Translations under genes and position numbers: made by a program
In this document: positions 1 through 7,812 of the stretch, piece after piece
How the letters are laid out: the number at the start of each line of letters is the position of its first letter
Position numbering within the stretch: the first letter of the stretch is position 1
NCBI GenBank assembly: GCA_963763095.1
Contig: CAVXNR010000016.1
Location: forward strand, 248,001 to 312,000
DNA length: 64,000 bases
Direction: 5' to 3'
DNA from: CAVUCH01 sp963763095
GTDB lineage: Bacteria > Acidobacteriota > Vicinamibacteria > Vicinamibacterales > JAENWD01
The notes under the pieces: model-generated
Databases searched by the model: none
What the model was told of the DNA's origin: nothing
Seen by the model: only the letters and a program-made list of their open reading frames with translations

Positions 1-294
1 GAGCAACCGCGCGAGATGAACATCGAAGTGGCCCATGTACCCGACGATGACCGCATCGGCCGTCGGCAGACGTCGCCATCGGCGTACCAGCTCGATCCAG
101 CACCGCGCCAGCTGGAGCGCGAGCGAGGCCAGCCCGCGTCCGCGCTGCAGCACTGCTACGCGCGCGGCGGTGTCGAATTCCAGCGGTACGTTGCACTCGA
201 TGACTTCATGCCCGTACTGTCTGAGGCCCTCGCACAGGACCCTGACGCGAGGGTGGGCGCCGGTGTCATACGTGCCAAAAATGATGAGGCGCAT
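1..294 (-). CDS. Glycosyltransferase family 4, N-terminal part (cut by window edge)
   Basis: The frame opens at an ATG at 294 and runs without a stop to the window edge, giving 98 codons. The protein begins MRLIIFGTYDTGAHPRVRVL, followed by a Gly-His-Glu-Val segment. This is the usual first beta strand and loop of a GT-B glycosyltransferase of the group 1/GT4 type (inference from pattern; the donor-binding C-terminal half lies outside). It is the last visible member of a minus-strand cluster with a GT2 enzyme and a multispanning GT-C-like protein, which suggests polysaccharide or glycolipid assembly. The 156-base gap to the upstream gene leaves room for a separate promoter. Confidence 0.7.
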   Translation of the reverse strand, partial: MRLIIFGTYDTGAHPRVRVLCEGLRQYGHEVIECNVPLEFDTAARVAVLQRGRGLASLALQLARCWIELVRRWRRLPTADAVIVGYMGHFDVHLARLL

Positions 295-449
295 GCTTCG
301 AGCGGATGCCTGTGCGCGTTGGCACCGCGAGGCGAGTTGTAAAAGAAAAGACTGGTGGCACGCTGCCGGCGGCGAGTCGCACCACTATCATATATCTCAC
401 CGCTGGAGCGTTCGGCGGTTCGGTCTCCATGCGCTCGCCGGCACCCGAT

Positions 450-2969
450 TCAGTCAGGCTCGAGCCGCCCAACGAGTGCGACATCACTGACTCTGAATGA
501 CCGCTCGGGTCGGCCTCCCTTTGCTTCCACCGCAGCGGAAGGCAAGCGGCTCTTACGAAAACGGACGTCCAGGGATGTGTTCGCGCCCGAGAGCGCCGTC
601 TCAGGGATGTCCAGATAGTGTTCTGCGAACCCCTCGGTGAGGTGGAGGTCGCCCAGCGCAGTACCGTTGAGCACTACCTCCACCCGACACGCATCCGGCG
701 CCGCTTTTCGCCCGCAACTCGCGAGCACCCGCAGGTAACGCGGGGGTGCCGCGCCTGTCCGATCACAGGACGGAAAGACAATGCGCGACTCGGGCATCGA
801 CCACCGATAGCGGCCACCACGCCCCCCTGGCGCATACAGGCCCTGGGCGATGCCGAGTAAGGGTTCGCGAAGAGGGAGCGAAGCGGGGCACGGTTGGGTA
901 GAGTCCGTGACCGAACCCGCTCTCAACAGTTGGAAATGCACCCCGTACCGCTTCGGTTGGCGTGGCGGACGTATCTTGCTGGACCCAATCGTAGGGACAG
1001 ACAGCCTCATGTTCGCGACCAGCTGCCAGCGCACGTGTGGGGTGACAAACGCCGAATCGCCGTCTGACAAAGTGAGATAGAGCACCTCACGGCCTTGGTC
1101 GAGCCATCGCATCACCTCTCGTTCGAAGATCGACTCCAGCGCTTCTCGGTCAACGGTGTTTCCCGGGCGAAAGACGGGCAGCACGGTGCGCGCCCACTCG
1201 AACGCCAGCGGTGTGGCAATCAGTGTCTCCGGCCCTGGAGAGTTGAACAGGAGAACACTGTGTTGGGGAACGCGATCGGCAACTGCCCCAAGCTGGTTGA
1301 CGACACCGTTCTTCTCGCGGAACCGCCAGAACGGGCCGCTCATCGTGGCCTCGTGCCACACCACCGCTCCGATACTGACGATCGCGGCGACACGGCCTAA
1401 CCGCCACCATCGATCCAGGGTCCACAGGGAGGAGGCAGCGACGGCTATGGCAACGCAGATGCCCGGGAGGATCACCGGCAGGAAACGGCGCATCGCCCAG
1501 GGATGATCCGGATGGATGCTGGGCCTCCAGAAGTACAGCAGTGCAAAGGGCAGCAGGATGGCAAGAAACGGGAGCCACTCCACGCCACGGCGCACCACCC
1601 ATCGCCGCAGTACGGTCAGTACCCCGCCGACTGCAAGGACCAGCCCCGGCATCGAGACATACCAGGCCATCCGCACGAGCGTTTCCTCGTAGTAGGTTCG
1701 ATCTCCCGAATTGGGGTTGATCTGGAATGGCTCGATGCGGGGTCGGACCCACATCCCGACGAAGAAGGCCGCGCAAAGCGTGATGGCGGCGACACCCCAG
1801 AGGAGTGTGCCCTGATCGTGCACCCAACGCACGATCCGTCGCGTGTGCCGTGGTAGACCAAAGGCAGCAACCGACAGCGCCACCAGAGCAAGCGTCAAGG
1901 CCCACAGCGGCACCAATACACTGCCCAGGTCCCGAACGTATGCGCGCGAGAACATCCAGCCGTGCACGGCTCCCCACGCGGCGAGAACGATGGCTAGCGG
2001 CAGGAAGGCGTGTGTCGCCCATCGCTGCGGCCGCGACGCGCTCGCGTGCAGCACCGCAAGAACCGGAGCGATGCTGGCAAGCAGTAGCGGCGAGTCGATC
2101 CGCACGAGGAAGCAGAGTCCCAGCGACGCACCTCCGAGCACTCCCCACCGCATCCCGCCCGTCTGGTAGGCGCGACCGATGCACCACAACGCAGCAAAGA
2201 CGCCCAGTTGGGTCGCCCCCTCCGAGTAGGGATTCCGCATCCCCCAGATCTGCGCGAGATTCAACACGAGGGTTCCGGCGGCTACGAGCGCCGGTGCAAG
2301 ACCGAGTAGGCGTCGGGTGAAGAAGAAGACGGCCAGCGTTGACAGCGTGCCCAGATATGGAGGGACCAGGAACGCACCGCTCGCCCCTCCCAGCCAGTGC
2401 CCAATCGCCATGAAGATCGGGAAGAGGTGAAGAAACTGTGGGGAGATCTCGCCGGCAGCCGCGTCCGTGACGTAGAAGCCCATGAACAGGATCCCCCTGT
2501 GGAAGATCGGTCGCGCCTCCGGAGGCAGCGCTGCAAGCACCTCGGAGCGAACTCGGAGCGTCCCTTCGCGGGCGAGCCATGCGGCCGTATTGGCATACAC
2601 CCCCGGATCACGGCCGCCGAGCAGGTCTTCGGAGGCGGGTGCCAGGATTGCCGCGACGAGGATTGACAGGAGGAGGACGGCGGCGAGATCCCGGTGCGAC
2701 GGTCGTGGCCCCACGCGCAACTGACGGGGAAACCTGGACAGATAGATGTTGAGCACCACGAGCGATCCGGCGAGAGACCAGGGGCGCAGCTGCCCCAGTT
2801 CCGCGAGCAGCAGGCCGGCGAACCCGGTGACCAGCACCGAGAGCAGCACGACGGCAAACACGCACTCGAGCGGGTCGTCGTCCCCGTCAGGGTCGGATGG
2901 CAGGCGGCTCCACGCCAGCCACCCGGCGAGACCAGCCAGCGGCGGGATGAACCAGGCGAGCATCGTCAT
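450..2969 (-). CDS. Multispanning membrane protein, GT-C glycosyltransferase-like
   Basis: This is a protein of about 839 residues with roughly a dozen hydrophobic segments in the first 560 residues, then a soluble C-terminal region of about 250 residues. After the second or third helix comes a loop reading GGRDPGVYANTAAWLAREG. An acidic, aromatic-rich loop at this place is typical of GT-C enzymes that use polyprenyl-phosphate sugars (family knowledge). The soluble tail contains beta-rich stretches resembling a carbohydrate-binding module, but I cannot name a family. I chose the ATG at 2969, which gives a hydrophobic start; an in-frame GTG at 3005 would add 12 residues. It lies about 90 bases downstream of the GT2 gene and is probably co-transcribed with it. 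Substrate unknown. Confidence 0.75.
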   Translation of the reverse strand: MTMLAWFIPPLAGLAGWLAWSRLPSDPDGDDDPLECVFAVVLLSVLVTGFAGLLLAELGQLRPWSLAGSLVVLNIYLSRFPRQLRVGPRPSHRDLAAVLLLSILVAAILAPASEDLLGGRDPGVYANTAAWLAREGTLRVRSEVLAALPPEARPIFHRGILFMGFYVTDAAAGEISPQFLHLFPIFMAIGHWLGGASGAFLVPPYLGTLSTLAVFFFTRRLLGLAPALVAAGTLVLNLAQIWGMRNPYSEGATQLGVFAALWCIGRAYQTGGMRWGVLGGASLGLCFLVRIDSPLLLASIAPVLAVLHASASRPQRWATHAFLPLAIVLAAWGAVHGWMFSRAYVRDLGSVLVPLWALTLALVALSVAAFGLPRHTRRIVRWVHDQGTLLWGVAAITLCAAFFVGMWVRPRIEPFQINPNSGDRTYYEETLVRMAWYVSMPGLVLAVGGVLTVLRRWVVRRGVEWLPFLAILLPFALLYFWRPSIHPDHPWAMRRFLPVILPGICVAIAVAASSLWTLDRWWRLGRVAAIVSIGAVVWHEATMSGPFWRFREKNGVVNQLGAVADRVPQHSVLLFNSPGPETLIATPLAFEWARTVLPVFRPGNTVDREALESIFEREVMRWLDQGREVLYLTLSDGDSAFVTPHVRWQLVANMRLSVPTIGSSKIRPPRQPKRYGVHFQLLRAGSVTDSTQPCPASLPLREPLLGIAQGLYAPGGRGGRYRWSMPESRIVFPSCDRTGAAPPRYLRVLASCGRKAAPDACRVEVVLNGTALGDLHLTEGFAEHYLDIPETALSGANTSLDVRFRKSRLPSAAVEAKGGRPERSFRVSDVALVGRLEPD

Positions 2970-3057
2970 CGGGTGCTCGACGACGGTGTGTGTCCTCGCG
3001 TGCACTCGCAGTCCCGCTTCGCCTCGTGCGGCATCGCATGGGGGGGCGACAGCGTCT

Positions 3058-4227
3058 TCAGCTCCGGCGGCGCCGCGCCAGCTCCGGCCGTGCGGGATCG
3101 TCGATGGGTGGAGGCAGCGACCCGTCGGTCCCGGGATGACCGATGAGCTCGCCGCTGAACAGAAGCTCGGAAGTCGCCGGCTCCATCAACGCGCGCAGCC
3201 GCGCGCGTTGTTCGATCTGCTCCAAAATTCTCCGGTTCGCGGCTATCAGGTCCGCGAGCAGGCCCACTGAGGCCGCAAGGACTCCCGCGAGAATCAGAAG
3301 CGCTGTCAGAATGAGAGACTGCACATGCCCGGCACCAGATCCACCGATGTAGTGGACGAGAAACCGCACGCCGAGGGCGACACCAGGCAGGACAAGGGCC
3401 GCGCTGATGACGGCAAAGAATCGTAGCGGCCTGTTGATCGCGAAGATGCGGATGATGGTCGTGCCGGACCGCCACAGATAGTCGGGCATGCTCCTGATCA
3501 GCCGGGAAGGCCGAAGGTCGCGATTGACCCGGATGGGAATGGACATCACCGGGATGTCGTTCCGGCCAGCCTGGATCAAGTGCTCGAGCACGTAGCTGTA
3601 GCGATTGTGGGTGCGCAGCACGATCGCCGCCGTCCAGTGCATGGCCCGGAACCCGCTGGTGGCATCCGGAGCTCTGACTCCGCTGGCGAAGCTGACGATC
3701 TTGCTGCCAACCCTCTGAAGAATCTTCTTCAGACGCGAAAAGTGTGCGATTTCCGCCACCGGGCGCGCGCCAACCACGATAGCTGCCCGCTGCCCGAGAA
3801 TCGGACCGAGGAGATCTGGAATGCAGGTCGCATCGTACTGGTTGTCGCCGTCAGTGTTCACGATCGTGTCGGCGCCGAGCTGAAGAGCGGCGTCGAGGCC
3901 TGCCATGAAGGCATACGCGAGCCCACGGTGGTGGGTCAACCGGAGCACGTAGTCCGCGCCGCAGCGCAGCGCGACCCCGTGTGTTCCATCGGTGCTGCCG
4001 TCGTCAATCACTAACCATTTGACGTGCGCATAACCGTCCGCGCGCCGCGGCAGCGCCGCCAGCGTGATTGGCAACGTCTCCGCTTCGTTGTAACAAGGCA
4101 CTTGGATGAAGAGCCTGCGTTCGCCCAGTCCTCTGGGATTGAAGGGAAACGAGGGCAATGAAATGCTGTTCGCCAGCTGCTCAGGCATCGTGTGTCTCAG
4201 GTCAGCAGCTGTCCACTCGCGGTCCAT
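3058..4227 (-). CDS. GT2 family glycosyltransferase, polyprenyl-phosphate sugar synthase type
   Basis: This is a 389-residue protein. The GT-A core shows QVPCYNEAETLP (about residues 42-53), VIDDGSTDG (73-81) and the metal-binding NTDGDNQYD (about 124-132), as in dolichyl-phosphate mannose synthase and GtrB-type enzymes. Two hydrophobic helices near residues 270-330 would anchor the C-terminus in the inner membrane. Such enzymes load a sugar onto a lipid carrier for GT-C enzymes, and the next gene downstream looks like a GT-C partner, so the pair probably works in sequence (inference). The start ATG at 4227 is the first of the cluster; a second in-frame Met lies 13 codons in. The 260-base region upstream is shared with a divergent gene. 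Confidence 0.85.
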   Translation of the reverse strand: MDREWTAADLRHTMPEQLANSISLPSFPFNPRGLGERRLFIQVPCYNEAETLPITLAALPRRADGYAHVKWLVIDDGSTDGTHGVALRCGADYVLRLTHHRGLAYAFMAGLDAALQLGADTIVNTDGDNQYDATCIPDLLGPILGQRAAIVVGARPVAEIAHFSRLKKILQRVGSKIVSFASGVRAPDATSGFRAMHWTAAIVLRTHNRYSYVLEHLIQAGRNDIPVMSIPIRVNRDLRPSRLIRSMPDYLWRSGTTIIRIFAINRPLRFFAVISAALVLPGVALGVRFLVHYIGGSGAGHVQSLILTALLILAGVLAASVGLLADLIAANRRILEQIEQRARLRALMEPATSELLFSGELIGHPGTDGSLPPPIDDPARPELARRRRS

Positions 4228-4486
4228 TTTCAGCGAGCGCGTCGTGTGATCCCGCGCCCCACGGTCAGTGGAATAGTACTAGATGTTCGAAGTCGCTAGT
4301 CGCGTGTGCTGACGCTGAAGCGAGATGATACGACACCGGCCTCACCGTCAGTGGACGTGGCGAAGCGGTTCCTGACCTGCGCCAACGCCAACCAGCGCGG
4401 CAGGCGTCAGGCGATCGGAGCACCTGCGGAGTGCGAACCGCAACGGTTTGTGCGATGATCTCGCCCGGCCAACGAGAGGACTCTTG

Positions 4487-5417
4487 ATGCACACATCACG
4501 TCGACGATTTCTGCGCGTGTCCGGGGGCGCAGTGACAGCAGCTTGGGTCGCTTCGCGTGCGGCGGCCGGGTCGCGCGACGGCTTCGATTCGTTTGCGGAC
4601 GCGGCGGGCACGCCGAAGAAGGCCGTGCTCGTCTCGATGCTGCCCAAGGACGCTCTCGATCCTCGACCGCTTCAAGCTCGCACGGGAGGTCGGGTTTGAG
4701 GCCACCGAGGTGCACACCGTCACCGACCCGAAGCAGGCAGAGGAAATGCGGGCTGCGTCGGACGCGACCGGCCTGAAGATCCATTCCGTCATGAACGAAG
4801 CGCACTGGAAGTTCCCGCTGTCGAGCGGCGATCCCGAGGTCGTGCGGCAGAGCGTGGCCGGTATGGAGACGTCCCTCAGGAACGCCGCCCTCTTCAAGGC
4901 GGGGGCGGTTCTGCTGGTGCCGGCGGTGGTCGACGCCAAGACGTCCTACGCCGACGCGTGGAAACGCTCACAGCAGGTGATCCGCGAACGGATTCTTCCG
5001 CTCGCGGCTGAATTGAAGGTCATCGTGGCGATCGAAGAGGTCTGGAACAAGTTCCTCCTGAGCCCGCTCGAGTTCGCGCGGTACGTCGACGAGTTCCAGT
5101 CGCCCTGGGCGAAGGCCTACTTCGACGTCGGGAACGTCGTGTTCTATGGGTATCCGCAGGACTGGATCCGCACGCTCGGATCACGCATCGTCCGCGTGCA
5201 CCTGAAGGACTTCAAGGTGGAACGCAAGGAAGACAGGTTCCACTGGACGAACATCGGCGAGGGTGACATCGATTGGGTGGAGGTGCGCAAGGCCCTGAAC
5301 GAGATCGCCTACGACGGCTACATGACGACCGAGATCGAGGGCGGCGACAAGGCATACCTGACCGACGTCAACGCCCGGCTCAATCGCTTTCTCGCCGGAC
5401 AGACACCCAGGGCCTAG
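4487..5417 (+). CDS. Tat-exported sugar phosphate isomerase/epimerase-like TIM barrel (frame break)
   Basis: The N-terminus MHTSRRRFLRVSGGAV is a twin-arginine signal, and a GAGAGGA ribosome site precedes the ATG. The body matches xylose isomerase-like AP-endonuclease 2 barrels: IAIEEVWNKFLLSP, AYFDVGN, RVHLKDFK, and a closing TTEIEGGD segment that carries the usual metal-ligand acidic and His residues. The frame is broken near 4650: after SMLPKD one extra base must be skipped to reach LSILDRFKLAREVGFEA. Nothing else is damaged, so a consensus error is likely. Proteins of this type in acidobacteria often accompany Gfo/Idh oxidoreductases in sugar catabolism, but the substrate cannot be told. 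Confidence 0.75.
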
Positions 5418-5449
5418 CGGCACACGGCGGAGCGCCTCCGGCGATGTCG

Positions 5450-6442
5450 TTACCGCGACTGGCGCGGGTCGGCGAGCGCCGCCTCGATTCGCGCGAGATC
5501 TGACGCGTCGAGCATCACGTCCGCGGCCCGGGTGAACTCGTCGACCTGGTCTGCCCGTCGTGCACCGACAATCGCACCGGTCACCGCCGGGTTGTGCAGC
5601 GTCCATGCGATGGCGACCTCTGCGACGGTTCGGCCGTGCCGGGCGGCAATGTCGCGGAGAACCTCCACGACCCCGAGCGCGATCGTGAGGTTTGGTTCCT
5701 GGAACCACGCGGCATTCCTGCGCCAGTCGTCCTGGGGGAGCGCTGCGATTCGCTCCCGCGTCATCTTGCCCGACAGCAGCCCCGACTGCATCGGCGAGTA
5801 CACGATCACACCGACGCCGTGCTCGCGGCACCAGGGGAGTACGCCATGCTCCACGTCGCGGCGAACGATGGAGTAGGGCGGCTGCAGGCTGGTCACCGGC
5901 GCGATGGCATGCACGCGGGCGAGCTGGTCGACGTCGAAGTTGGAAGCACCGAGGTAGCGAATCTTCCCCTCACGGCGCAGTTCGCTCATGGTATGCCAGG
6001 CGTCCTCGATCGATCCGGGATCGTCGGCGGCCGGCGCGGCCTGCCACTTCGGCCAATGAATCTGGTACAGGTCGATGCGCTCGACCCCGAGCCGCACGAG
6101 GCTCGCCTCGCATTCGCGACGGATCGACTCGGGGCGGAGGCTGTGTGTCACCGTATGGTCCGCATCCCACACGAGGCTGCATTTCGTGAAGACGTACGGG
6201 CGGTCGTTCGCGGGGATGCCGCGCAGCGCCTCTCCGACGACGCTTTCGGATCTCCCGAGGCCATATGCAGGCGCCGTGTCGATCCAGTTCATGCCGCGCT
6301 CGACCGCCCGCCTGATCGCGGCGATCGAATCGGCATCGTCCTGCGGCCCCCACCCGAACCGCCACGCTCCACCGATGGCCCAGGCGCCGAGCCCGATGGC
6401 GGTGATCTCGAGGGAAGATTGTCCAAGCTGTCTCGTAGGCAT
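5450..6442 (-). CDS. Aldo/keto reductase
   Basis: This is a 330-residue protein with full AKR architecture. It has the N-terminal LGQSSLEITAIGLGAWAIGG strand, the active-site Asp and Tyr in NWIDTAPAYGLGRSE, Lys in FTKCSLVWD, and His in LYQIHWPK. The NADPH-binding tail includes PGSIEDAW, SNFDVDQL and a final TGAIVGARRADQVDEF. Such enzymes reduce aldehydes or ketones of small sugars and xenobiotics with NADPH in the cytoplasm. I chose the ATG at 6442 because homologues start at this strand; another in-frame ATG at 6460 is possible. It converges with the sugar isomerase-like gene (32 bases between stops), so the two are not an operon. Confidence 0.9.
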   Translation of the reverse strand: MPTRQLGQSSLEITAIGLGAWAIGGAWRFGWGPQDDADSIAAIRRAVERGMNWIDTAPAYGLGRSESVVGEALRGIPANDRPYVFTKCSLVWDADHTVTHSLRPESIRRECEASLVRLGVERIDLYQIHWPKWQAAPAADDPGSIEDAWHTMSELRREGKIRYLGASNFDVDQLARVHAIAPVTSLQPPYSIVRRDVEHGVLPWCREHGVGVIVYSPMQSGLLSGKMTRERIAALPQDDWRRNAAWFQEPNLTIALGVVEVLRDIAARHGRTVAEVAIAWTLHNPAVTGAIVGARRADQVDEFTRAADVMLDASDLARIEAALADPRQSR

Positions 6443-6558
6443 GAGTACTCCGTGCGTCATCAGCGACCTGGCATTATCTACCGGAGGCACCGGTTCGGAT
6501 GGGGGCTCAGCGGTTGGGTGCGGGCCTGAATGGGCGTGACACTTGCTAACGACTCGGT

Positions 6559-6717
6559 ATGCCCCCGGGACTGTGTCACGTGTGCGGAGTCTGCGGCTCG
6601 AAGGACGTCGACACCACGCTCCGAACCACAATGGTGACATACTGCCGTTGCCGGTCGTGCGGGAACATCTGGACGCACCGCGATGCGCCGGCCGCTCTGG
6701 GGAACGCGACGGGCTAG
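6559..6717 (+). CDS. Small zinc-ribbon protein (52 residues)
   Basis: This short reading frame starts at the ATG at 6559 and stops at TAG 6715-6717. It encodes two cysteine knuckles: CHVCGVCG near residues 6-13 and CRCRSCGNIW near residues 29-38, about 20 residues apart. The second knuckle, ending in Cys-Gly-Asn-Ile-Trp, is typical of zinc ribbons in small regulators. No other domain fits in this length. The next gene on this strand is a small helical hypothetical 130 bases downstream. It could be a free zinc-ribbon regulator or a remnant of a longer protein. Function unknown. Confidence 0.55.
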   Translation: MPPGLCHVCGVCGSKDVDTTLRTTMVTYCRCRSCGNIWTHRDAPAALGNATG

Positions 6718-6848
6718 GTGCGCGCGGATTCGGGCCGCAGTCGCACGGATCGACGGCCGCCCCGCGAGCGGTCGCACTGAATACCGCAAGGGAAGCCGGA
6801 CCGTCATGCCCGCCACGGGCACGGAATAACAGTCCCTGGAGTGTGTCG

Positions 6849-7115
6849 ATGTCTGACGCGAGCCCTGCGGATCTCTTTACGGCGTATGTCCTCGACTTGC
6901 GGGTCCAGGTCGAAGCCCAGCTTCGCCACCTGACGGAAATCCAGCAACACATGGAAACGTGGCGAGCTGCAGACGAAGACGCTCAACGTGCCGCGCTGGC
7001 GGACCTCGTGGAGCGATCTATCCAGCAACTCGTCGCATCGAACATCACGGTCAAGCAGTCCGTCGCCGAGGCGGCGGGCCTCATCAGCACGTTGCGATCG
7101 ACATCCGCGAGTTGA
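6849..7115 (+). CDS. Hypothetical small helical protein
   Basis: This is a frame of 88 residues beginning MSDASPADLFTAYVLDLRVQ. The sequence is almost all amphipathic helix: heptad-like Leu and Val spacing, many Gln, Glu and Arg, and no cysteine or signal peptide. I recognise no family. The upstream reading in the same frame is rich in Arg and Pro and looks non-coding, which is why I start at this ATG. It lies between the zinc-ribbon gene and the MerR promoter. Confidence 0.45.
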   Translation: MSDASPADLFTAYVLDLRVQVEAQLRHLTEIQQHMETWRAADEDAQRAALADLVERSIQQLVASNITVKQSVAEAAGLISTLRSTSAS

Positions 7116-7194
7116 GCCCGCTCTCCACCCGACCGGGAAAGCAACGGTAGAACCGGATCGACCCGCCCAGGGTCGTCCGTCGGCCCAGCGTGTC

Positions 7195-7213
7195 GCCGGG
7201 ACTGAAGTCCCGC
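7195..7213. repeat. TGAA-loop hairpin repeat, copy 1
   Basis: CGGGAC-TGAA-GTCCCG forms a perfect six-base-pair stem, followed by CCACCA. It is the first of about 17 intergenic hairpins in the window with the same loop and tag but different stems. It lies between the small hypothetical gene and the MerR promoter. Confidence 0.65.
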
Positions 7214-7264
7214 CACCAGGCGGCAGTGCGCGCCACCACATCTGTAAGCCTTCAGTTGTCGTCA

Positions 7265-7300
7265 TTGACAGTATTACAGTAATAGCGTAGATTGCTGTCA
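7265..7300 (+). promoter_or_regulatory. Consensus promoter with inverted repeat upstream of the MerR gene (leaderless)
   Basis: TTGACA (7265-7270), a 17-base spacer and TAGATT (7288-7293) form a near-consensus sigma-70 promoter. Transcription should start at about 7299-7301, only two to four bases before the GTG start at 7303, so the mRNA would be leaderless. Two symmetric elements sit inside: ATTAC-A-GTAAT (7273-7283), centred in the spacer, and a wider TGACAG...CTGTCA pair (7266-7271 and 7295-7300). Spacer-centred dyads are where MerR-family proteins bind (family knowledge). Confidence 0.65.
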
Positions 7301-7302
7301 TC

Positions 7303-7812
7303 GTGCTCGCAGTCACTCCTGATTTGTCGCTGGATGACGTCGTCGCCGCGGTAGAGCGGCTGCTGCAGGACGCCGGCGTGGACGATCGAAAGCCCGACGG
7401 GCGGGTCGCACCGGTGCCGGACGCACGGACCGTGCGGTACTACACGACGCTCGGCCTGGTGGACCGTCCCCGCATCGTGGACCGCGAAGCACGGTACGGG
7501 CAGCGCCACGTCCTGCAGCTTGCGGCGATCAAGCGGATGCAGGCCGATGGTGCGCGGCTCGCGGAGGTTCAGCGCAGGTTGTACGGGCGCTCCGACGCGG
7601 AGCTGCACGCGCTGGTGGCCACAGCTGCCACACCGCGGGGCGAATCACGCGCCCAACCTGTCGAGTGGCGCGAAGTGGAAGTCGTGTCCGGCCTGAGAAT
7701 CCTCGCCCAGTCGGATTGGACGTTCAAGGGAACCGAAGAGGATGTGATGACACATGTGCGCGCCGCGCTCGACCTGTTGTCGACGCAACGCCAGCAGAAA
7801 GGACGACAATAA
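7303..7812 (+). CDS. MerR-family transcriptional regulator
   Basis: This is a 169-residue protein. The winged-helix part reads PDARTVRYYTTLGLVDRPR, then YGQRHVLQLAAIKRMQADG, the two conserved blocks of MerR DNA-binding domains (about residues 40-95). Unlike short metal-sensing MerR proteins it has about 35 extra N-terminal residues and no cysteine cluster in the C-terminal part, so a metal ligand site is not supported. It starts with GTG and has no visible ribosome site, in keeping with the leaderless promoter just upstream. Its TAA stop overlaps the ATG of the VIT/vWA gene (TAATG), so the two are co-translated and the regulator probably controls its own operon. Confidence 0.8.
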   Translation: MLAVTPDLSLDDVVAAVERLLQDAGVDDRKPDGRVAPVPDARTVRYYTTLGLVDRPRIVDREARYGQRHVLQLAAIKRMQADGARLAEVQRRLYGRSDAELHALVATAATPRGESRAQPVEWREVEVVSGLRILAQSDWTFKGTEEDVMTHVRAALDLLSTQRQQKGRQ

